This document shows positions 56,639 through 64,000 of a stretch of DNA of 64,000 nt, one piece after another; position 1 is the first letter of the stretch, and every line of letters begins with the position of its first letter. Origin of the DNA: Benincasa hispida. Its lineage: Eukaryota; Streptophyta; Magnoliopsida; Cucurbitales; Cucurbitaceae. Under the pieces are notes generated by a model. The model did no database searches. It saw only the letters and a list, made by a program, of their open reading frames with translations, and was not told the origin of the DNA. The stretch spans positions 48,643,564 to 48,707,563 of the forward strand of contig NC_052353.1 in the NCBI RefSeq assembly GCF_009727055.1. The letters are read 5' to 3'. The translations under genes were made by a program, and so were the position numbers.

Positions 56639-58269
56639 AAACGAAATCTATTAAGTAATACTCAATTTAATTTATAAATACATTATTTGTTATCTTCCAT
56701 TTAATTAAGTAATTCTCTTATTTTTGTTTCTATATACAAAAATTCGTAATACAAACATTTAAGATATTAATTATTATCCTACAAATCTAAATACGTACGT
56801 TAGTTATATCTCAGACATTTAAATTTCATATTTTAAAGAGAAAGATAATGAACAAAAGAATAGTTTGAATGAAACATATTTTAGAGACATTTTCTGTTAT
56901 ATTCTTAAGAAAAATTATTCTGTTGTACATGAGCTGTTTAAGTTAGTTAAATTTTTGTTTAAAAACAACTAATTTGTTTACTATTTTCTTACAAAGTAGT
57001 TGAACCCATAGGAAGTTGATACTCATAAATACTCTCATAGAGATATCACATCTATCTATTAATGCATCATATCAGATTTAAGTAAGCTTATTTTTAATAC
57101 AAATGAGCAAAAATGGCAAAGATTAGATGGATATATATGTATATGCTGACCAAATTCATCTGAATTTCTTTCTACATTTTCATGGTTGAACCGTTTACGA
57201 AAATTGAAAGTTTGGGAATGCGAATAATGTCAAATATTTAGGTAGACAAAGGAAAAGATTCATTGTTCTGTATACAAACGATGAGAACTTCTTTTAATGG
57301 TATGAGCTAGCCTAGCTACTTTTTTATGATATAATATAAAAAACCAATAACATGAGCGTTGTTGATGGGAAAATCTAGCAAAAGAGACCCACCTAACCTC
57401 CACGTGCCACCAACAAAACAATCAGAATAATAATACACAACATAATGCTTGTCACATAAACTCTAAGGCCTAAATAAGTTTTTACTTTTCAACAAAAGGT
57501 GACTACCACTTTTTATAGGTATAGAAGATGAACTTATTTTCTATAAAACTTTGATGATATATATGTGGTGAGACTAAATTCAAAAAGATCAAATTGATTT
57601 AATCAAATTCATATACAACGTAGCTAAATAAAATTGCCTGAAGAAGAATATATGAGAAAGTTAAACACCCATAGTAAAAAATCATATCAACTGTCCTTGA
57701 GCCATTACTAGTTATGCTTCAAAATTATTAATTGCAATATGTGAACTCAACTTTGTTGTCTTAAGTTCACCTCTTACCCCATTAAGAGGTTACTGAGCTC
57801 GGTCTAAGTTGGCTTGAGCTTGGCCAACTCGACAAGTGAAATGGATTTGATAGAGGGAATTGTTGTTCAGATAGACTTCAATTTGAAATAGTGATCTTAA
57901 TGAACACTTTTCAAAGAATGAATGAGGTTGGCCTTAGAGGCTAAGGCTTACTCAACATGGAAGAATACATTTTTCTTTTTTCACCTCTAAATGCGAAGGA
58001 TTCATAGTTGGAAGAGCAAAAATTCCTACCGGTAACAGACGTACAAAGAAGTAGGCACGAAACCTATGTCAATCAATCACACCTGTGTCAACATTCATAA
58101 TCACTTATACATAAAATAGCAAAATAAACCAAATAGCCCAATAAATAGACGAAATACAAAGAAAGCAGGCATGAAACCGATTAGAATGTACTTGACTCTA
58201 TACTCCTTCTTCGTGGCACACATTTTCTTATAATATTCAAATTTTCCCACCAATGTACTTTGTAGACTT
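56639..58269. other. Intergenic sequence without a recognised gene
   Basis: AT-rich. I see no coding stretch, RNA gene or LTR boundary. A short less AT-rich piece at 57770-57850 (CTCGGTCTAAGTTGGC, GCTTGGCCAACTCG) contains no ORF worth calling. Confidence 0.6.
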
Positions 58270-58800
58270 TTCAAGGTTCTATCAAATAGTAGGCCACCCT
58301 CAGTTTAGTTGGTTGAAATTATTGAGGTCTTCAACTGCCGTCGATAAATAAGTATCCAACTTCGTGTCCACACGATCCTTCCCTACCATTGCAACCTCGA
58401 ACTAGTATACAAGTAAAACCTTAACAACATCCTCATAGTTTTCAAAGTCCAACTTCTCGTATTCAGCTTCCATATTCGTAGGATGCATTGTCTCTATGCT
58501 TTTGAAGTATTTGTCCCGTAGAACACTAGTGCTTCGATTCAATGGAATGTATTCAATAGCATCTGGGGATGGCCACGATTCTGTAATTAGTAGGAAGTTT
58601 TCCTTGCAGAATGTGACAACCTTGCCATCTATAAGAAAACTCAAAACATTAGGCTAATCATCAACCATCTCTCTTCTAAGAATGTAATGTACAAGTGGAC
58701 TATTGAACACCAAATCCAGATCTACCAATCGATCAAATATTGTTCGCATAAACATTTGCAACTATGTTAAAGAAAGGTTCTTCTTCACCACCTCATTCGT
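58270..58800 (-). pseudogene. DUF1985-like transposon gene fragment
   Basis: Minus strand: DRLVDLDLVFNSPLVHYIL and REMVDD near 58740-58670, a stop, then MSFLIDGKVVTF (58644), PSPDAIEYIPLNRSTSVLRD and DFENYEDVVKVLLVY (58402), a stop, then GKDRVDTKLDTYLSTAVEDL to about 58280. This order resembles plant DUF1985-type domains found in Ulp1-protease or MULE/CACTA-derived genes. At least two in-frame stops. No protease motif is visible, so only the N-terminal domain is left. Family assignment is from memory. Confidence 0.55.
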
Positions 58801-60799
58801 TTACCAATATGAGACAGATTTGTAATTTGTGTAGGGAAGTCATTTTCTAGCCTATATTCAAATCGGTGACATGTATTACCTATGTTTCATTGAAAAAAAA
58901 AAGAACATAGACGTACAAGAGCAACAGAGAGATTACTGAAACCCATTCACTAAATACATGTGCCCTAATTCTATGAACAAATGGATGTGCATCCCAATTT
59001 AAATGTCATTATTTCGAGAAAGGGAGAAATACAAAACTTACCTTCTTAGATGTGTGAGATGATTAACACAACTGGAAGACGTGTGTAGACAAAGAAGAGC
59101 TTCTTACGAACATTTGCCTCTACAAGGGTCGAAATTCGCAAAAATATTGAATTATCTCTACAAGGGTCGAAATTCACGAAAATGTTGAATCAGCCTTCTC
59201 AATTTTTTTTTAAAATCGTGCTTCTGCTTAAAATCGGGGTAAGGATTTGCAAGTTTGATTGGGTTGGATTGGGTGTCCCTATTACGATAGGAAGGTGAGT
59301 GGTTCTGAATCATTTTTTTAATGTATAGTGCTCAATTTTTCAGGTTGCACTAACTTTCTTAATTCAGGTAAGGACTTTGCAGGTTTCATTAGGCTAAGTG
59401 GGGTATCCTTATCGTGATCGGAAGGTACTTCATTGGTGAACATATTTAACCCTTAGATTGCATTACTGAAATTGGGCTAGGGATTTACTAAATGCGCTAG
59501 GCTCGCATAATCCTCCTTATCGCGGGTGATGGTTCGTGGCAACAATCTTGAAATGTAGAGTTCGTGCTTGGAAGTGTCATCGGGTTAGGGACGATCCATC
59601 ATTGGGTTGGGAATTTCAACCCGAACTTGATGGGCTCTTTTAATGTGGAAAAGTGCTTATGACGTCAATGAAAGGTTAGATAACATACATTAAGTAGGGA
59701 TGGGTTAAAATTCAATCGTGTGTCTAAAAGAAGGTCATCCCTAATTTTTTTTTTTAAAAAAAGCCCTTAAATAATTCCATATTAAATTTCATTGCACTCT
59801 CAAAACCGCTTTAAAATTATTCTGACCAATGTTTAAATATAAATGTTCAACCTTTTTTTTTTTTTTCAATGTCAACCGAAACTTTTATTTGGCACATAGA
59901 AGAAGATGAGGAAATTAAAAATAAGGAATTATTGTGTGGATATTCAAGTACGGCAGATTTAAGGTCATAATCTACTTTATTACATTCATCTATGTCCCAA
60001 TTTATTTTGGGACGAATTACAGTTCCAATCCTAATATCCCATTTCGTAATTATATTATTTTTTTTTATTTTTGAAAATTATACATACTTTCTCCACTATT
60101 TTTTTCTACCACTATTTATATTTTTTTTAAGTACAATAGTTGAATTTTAGCTAAATTTCAAAAACAAAAACAAATTTTTAAAAACTATTATTTTAATTTT
60201 CAAAATTTTACCTAGTCTTTTAAACCATTAATAAAAAGAACAGATAACAAAGAATGAAATTTGGAGATAGAAATAGTGTCTATGGATTTAATTTTAAAAA
60301 ACAAAAACCAAATGCTTACCGAACAGGCCTAAAATTTTAGTTTTGTGTTTATTTAGCTTGTAAACTTTCAAAATTATTTAATATGCATAGATGTCTAAAC
60401 TTTTCAATTATGCGCTAATAGATATTCATAAACTTGTTTATTGATTTATTGAACTTTAAAATGCACTCTTAATAAAACCTTCATTCAATTTTATTTCCAA
60501 ATAGGTCCCTAATATTTTTTCACATTTATGCATAAGAAGTCCTTGACCTAGTTATATGTTTTATTATATTCATATGTCTACTAAAAAAAAATTAAATTTC
60601 AAGACTCCATTAAAAAAAAACAAAATTTTATATATCTAATCGATCGATTATCATTTAAAAAAAATGGATATACCATAAATCTTGTAGAAACAAAATTAAA
60701 AGTTTATGGAATTTATTTTTAGTAATGTTTTTTTCTCTCTAGAAATTTATAAATCTCTAGATAGTCCATGTTATATATATTTTTCTTTGGTGTTTGTAA
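58801..60799. other. Intergenic sequence
   Basis: No gene. Moderately GC-balanced sequence at 59120-59680 may be the continuation of the DUF1985-like repeat (repeated TAAGGATTTGCAAGTTT and GATAGGAAGGT-like phrases). AT-rich sequence with long T and A runs at 59740-60790 is the upstream region of the OMT pseudogene. Confidence 0.6.
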
Positions 60800-60807
60800 T
60801 ATAAATA
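60800..60807 (+). promoter_or_regulatory. TATA box of the OMT pseudogene
   Basis: TATAAATA, 71 bases before the first ATG (60871). Sequence between them (CTTCACCACCTTAACATAC) is leader-like. The position fits a plant core promoter. Confidence 0.6.
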
Positions 60808-60870
60808 GGAGGACTTCACCACCTTAACATACTACACATAATTATTCTGTCTTTCTTTGGTTGTGTGAAT

Positions 60871-61682
60871 ATGGATTCTGAAGGTGCAAAGATGTGGTCG
60901 GTAGTTGCTGGAAGCTCAAGCTCACATATGGAACCACATCTTGGGCTCTATAAACTCCATGTCTCTCAAATGTGCCATTCAACTTGGAATTCCAGATGCC
61001 ATCCATCGCCATGGCCCCAACCCTATGCCCCTTTCTCTTCTTGTTTCATCCCTCAAACTTCATCCTAATAAAACCCAATTCATATATCGCTTGATGCGTT
61101 TCTTGATTCACTCTGGTTTCTTTGTTGGACATGAAGAAGGATATATGCTGACCAATTCATCTCGTCTTCTTCTAACAGACAACACTTACAATATATCTCC
61201 TTTCCTACTTTACGTGCTCGAACCAACTTTCATGGAGTCATGCCAGTTCCTCTCAACCTAGTTCCAAACTGATGATCGGACGGCATTTGAGACAGTTCAC
61301 AGAATGCCAATTTGGGGTATATGAGGAATAAGCCAAAAGATGGAGAGATTTTTAATGCATGCATGGCGAGTGATGCGAAGTTGGTGATAAGTGTGTTATT
61401 CGAGAAATATAAGGATGTTTTTGAGGGAATTGGTTCGCTGGTTGATGTTGGTGGTGGGACTGGAACTATGGCCAAAACCATTGTAAATGCTTTTCCACAA
61501 ATTGAATGCATAGTGCTTGATCTTCCTCAAGTTGTAGCTAACTTGAAAGCGGATCAACCAAACTTGAAATACGTTGAAGGTGATATGTTTAATATGATTC
61601 CTCCCGCCGATGCTATTCTCTTGAAGGTAAAATCTAAATTCTATTGTTGTCTATAGTCGTTTGGTGTGAGCTAGGTTATAAC

Positions 61683-61717
<35 letters not shown>

Positions 61718-62399
61718 AATCTAGTCTAGCCACAAGAAGAAAAGAAATTAAAATAATCATAATAATAAATTTTTCATTTGGCATCATATGATTGGGCCAT
61801 ATAAGGTTGAACTACTGAAAAAAAGGTTGAAACTTAGATAATAGCCAAAGTATTAAAATTTTCATGTGTACACATGCAACTCGATCTTGTACATATTCTT
61901 TTTTTCTTTTTTTTTGAATCATTGAAGTTCTTGATTATCGGGATATGATGAAGATGTTAAAGACATGTCAATCTAGTTGAAATATCTTGGTGCATCTACT
62001 GACTCTTAATATTATGATCTCCTATATCATTTTCTTCGACTTTTTTTTTTATTTTTGTGTGTATTGTTAAATAATAAGATATTTGGGTGTGACAAATAAT
62101 GGATATTACATGATTGGAGCGACGAAGAATGCGTGAGGATTTTGAAAAACTGTAAAGAAGCAATTACAAGCAATGGTGACAAAGGAAAAGTGATGGTAAT
62201 AGATATGGTGGTGGGTGATAACAAAAGACATGACTACATTCAAACTCAATTGTTCTTTGACATGTTGATGATGAGTTTAGTAGGTGGAAAAGAGAGAGAA
62301 TTAAAGGAGTGGGCTCAATTGATCAAAGAAGCTGAATTTGGTGACTATAAAATCTTCCCATTTATGGGCCTAAGGTCTATTATAGAGATTTACCCATAA
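60871..62399 (+). pseudogene. Plant O-methyltransferase (COMT-like), inactivated
   Basis: A SAM-dependent O-methyltransferase of the small phenolic/flavonoid/stilbene type. Exon 1 (60871-61626): MDSEGAKMWSV start, then, one frame over, EAQAHIWNHILGSINSMSLK and AIQLGIPDAIHRHG (dimerisation domain), then the SAM motif LVDVGGGTG at 61438-61464 and CIVLDLPQVV. Donor GT at 61627. Exon 2 (62100-62399): WILHDWSDEEC with the catalytic His (62109), MVVGDNK, QLFFDMLMMSLVGGKERE, and the conserved end FPFMGLRSIIEIYP. Lesions: a frameshift near 60900, a TAG at 61259-61261 where Trp is expected, a frameshift near 61317, and no AG acceptor directly before 62100. The intron holds a long T run (61685-61716). 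Substrate cannot be told. Confidence 0.85.
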
Positions 62400-62564
62400 T
62401 AGTTTCTTTTTCCATGAATGGGTACATACATCCAATGTCTTGCGGGTGAATTTAAATAAATTTTTTCTATGAATGAAGTATTTGTATGACTGTAACTGTT
62501 TGTTTTATACCCATAAGTCTCTTTTAATGAATGGGTACATACAAACACTATTTAGTAACTGTAA
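62400..62564 (+). other. 3' flank of the OMT pseudogene
   Basis: A short duplicated phrase AATGGGTACATACA occurs at 62417 and 62533. Otherwise AT-rich. Possible 3' UTR. Confidence 0.5.
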
Positions 62565-63534
62565 TGCCCAAACTTTTTGAGATTTCTAATTAGGGTTTTT
62601 ACTACTTGCATGTAGTTTCAGAACTAATACAAGTTGATCATTAAAGTCTTAGAGTAAAGATTTCCTAAATAGATAAATCTTTCACTAAAATAAAATAAAT
62701 ATTTCTAATAAAAAGTTTAGTTTGGCTTCTGTAAAGCATGGATTAATTAAAAATAAATAAATAAAACATTAGAATTAAAACTAGAAGACTCAATGGTTCT
62801 CTTTTTAAAAAAATGGTAAAAAGTTCTTAAAAATGTGACACGGAGCAATAGCTTATTTACTAGTCTCAAACACTGTCACGGATCCTCTCATCATATACTC
62901 GGTGCATTCTTTCCTTTGCCTGAAAAAAAATATAATATGAAAGGACAAGTATAAAAAATGTTCACTAAGTAACTTCACTACTAGAGTCAGGCAATTGAAT
63001 CACATGCAACACATTGTCTGAATGTTCTTAATTGGGGGACCTAAAACTTTGCTTATATGATGTTCACTCTATTTCCTTCCTTTAAATGTGCATCAATTTC
63101 TACACATCAATTCAATATATATTAATTTCATATACTTTGAACCCTAAATCTGGACATGCATCAATTTCATGCATGAGTGTGCATCAATTTCGTACACACT
63201 AAAGTCTGTCTGAGAATGTTTGGATGTGTACTAGTTTCGTACACATAGTTATGTATACACCACATTCAATATACACATAACCCACTGGGTGTGCACCACT
63301 TTCGTACACCCTAGGCCTCTCTAAGTATGTTGGAATGTGTACCGCGTTCGTACACATAGCTCTATGTACACCAATTTCATATACAAAGAACTTACTGAGT
63401 GTACACCACTTTTGTACACCTCAATCCCCTCTAGGTATTATCACTCTCATACATACCAATTGTTGCCATGTGCCCATTCTTAAAAATGATTAATTTTAAA
63501 ATAAAATAAAAATGAGTCGCCACTAATGACCGAC
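62565..63534 (+). repeat. LTR-like repeat between the OMT copies
   Basis: Begins TGTAATGCCCAAAC, like the TGTAA starts of gypsy LTRs in this window, and carries a tandem repeat (63174-63440) and GAGTCGCCACTAATG near its end. The 3' boundary and any target duplication are not clear. Possibly an LTR fragment inserted beside the second OMT copy. Confidence 0.4.
63174..63440 (+). repeat. 111-bp tandem repeat, 2.4 units
   Basis: Units 63174-63285 (112 bp), 63286-63395 (110 bp) and a part from 63396. Each unit begins TGAGTGTGCA/TGGGTGTGCA and holds two TTCGTACAC cores (63190, 63236; 63301, 63348; a variant at 63411). Units are clearly diverged. Confidence 0.75.
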
Positions 63535-63801
63535 TTGAAGCTCAAGCTCACATATGGAACCACATCGTTATGGCCCCAACCCTATGACTCCCTCTCTTCT
63601 TGTTTCATCCTTCAACTTCATCCTAATAAAACTCAATTCATATATTGTTTGATGTGTTTATTGCCTCATTCTGACTTCTTTGTACTACAAAATGAAAATG
63701 AAGTAGATCCATATGCTGACCAATTCATCTCGACTTCTTAAAGACAACCCTTTGACTCTCACTCCCTTCTTTCTTTCCATGCTTGAATTGCTCTTCTGCT
63801 A
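63535..63801 (+). pseudogene. Second OMT fragment, internally deleted
   Basis: Corresponds to exon 1 of the OMT pseudogene. EAQAHIWNHI is followed at once by the Met-Ala-Pro-containing part (GGCCCCAACCCTATGA), so about 24 codons are missing. LLVSS, LHPNKTQFIY and later TNSSRLLKDNPLTLTPFF are readable in different frames. It stops at a TAG at 63799-63801. Similarity to the first copy is high at the nucleotide level, so it is a duplication of the neighbour. Confidence 0.8.
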
Positions 63802-64000
63802 GAAATTAAACTAGATACATAATGAATAATATATTTCTACAAACATTTTCAAATATGTGAATTTCTACTTTCTAGATACATGCACTTCTAGATACATATA
63901 GTTGTTCAAGTATATGAATGATATGTATACATGTACTTCATTTATTTTGTGTCTTTTAGGAAACATCTCAAGTACTATATAAAGGATTCATTTCCTCATT
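63802..64000. other. Right end, nothing recognised
   Basis: AT-rich, no ORF or repeat boundary. A TATATAAAGG phrase lies at 63976-63984, which could be a TATA box for a gene beyond the edge. Confidence 0.4.

Noticed and set aside
60865..61068. Open frame starting MNMDSEGAKMW and ending PQTSS
   Set aside because: Its start is the real OMT start, but after the frameshift near 60900 it reads the wrong frame; treated as part of the pseudogene.

Overview
This window is plant nuclear DNA: two-exon gene remains with a GT splice donor, plant-type TATA boxes, nested LTR retrotransposons and an assembly gap. The repeat families and the O-methyltransferase remind me of Cucurbitaceae, but that is recognition only; no database was searched. 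There is no sign of bacterial, organellar or viral-genome organisation. I see no intact host gene. About 55 kb on the left is a nested stack of decayed LTR retrotransposons; the last 9 kb holds a small foldback element, a transposon-derived fragment and two O-methyltransferase (OMT) pseudogenes.

Layout. 1-5340: a Ty1/copia element on the minus strand, running off the left edge and inserted in the 5' LTR of element A. 5341-14212: element A (+), a non-autonomous Ty3/gypsy element of the Athila/Tat type (5' LTR remnant, PBS, broken gag, an extra ORF in place of pol, 3' UTR, PPT, 3' LTR). 14213-14859: rearranged LTR pieces. 14860-28727: element B (+), a second copy of the same kind, carrying a solo LTR (19149-21518, TSD TCCTC) in its extra ORF and a copia-LTR insert (24896-26995) in its 3' UTR. 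28728-31467: the 3' end and LTR of a related gypsy element, D. 31468-42347: element C (-), a complete-length relative of A and B that does carry gag-protease-RT-RNase H-integrase, inserted in the D LTR with TSD GTTTA. 42348-43139: the rest of the D LTR and a second D-like LTR. 43140-44907: a copia-type LTR (-). 44908-46630: gypsy-LTR-like debris. 46660-47611 and 54751-55647: one copia LTR (+) split by element E. 47612-54750: element E (-), a gypsy element with an iMet-type PBS and gag but with its pol position in an 875-base run of N. 55862-56638: a foldback element. 58270-58800: a DUF1985-like fragment. 60800-62399: an OMT pseudogene with a recognisable promoter. 63535-63801: a second, shorter OMT fragment.

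How the parts relate. Elements A, B and C share LTR ends, a PBS type, gag and two 3' UTR segments. A and B leave the C coding sequence at the same gag codon and instead carry a long gene between the two shared UTR segments. It encodes a Ser/Pro-rich start, a long Glu/Lys-rich coiled-coil stretch, a domain like the 'putative plant transposon protein' domain, and a Pro-rich tail. Presumably A and B relied on a C-like relative for protease, RT and integrase. In B the extra gene still has what looks like its own TATA box and 5' leader, as if a gene had been captured whole. A pair of about 45-bp direct repeats sits in the 3' UTR of A, B, C and D, and the LTR tips can form a hairpin with a GAAA loop. 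These are the most interesting signals in the window.
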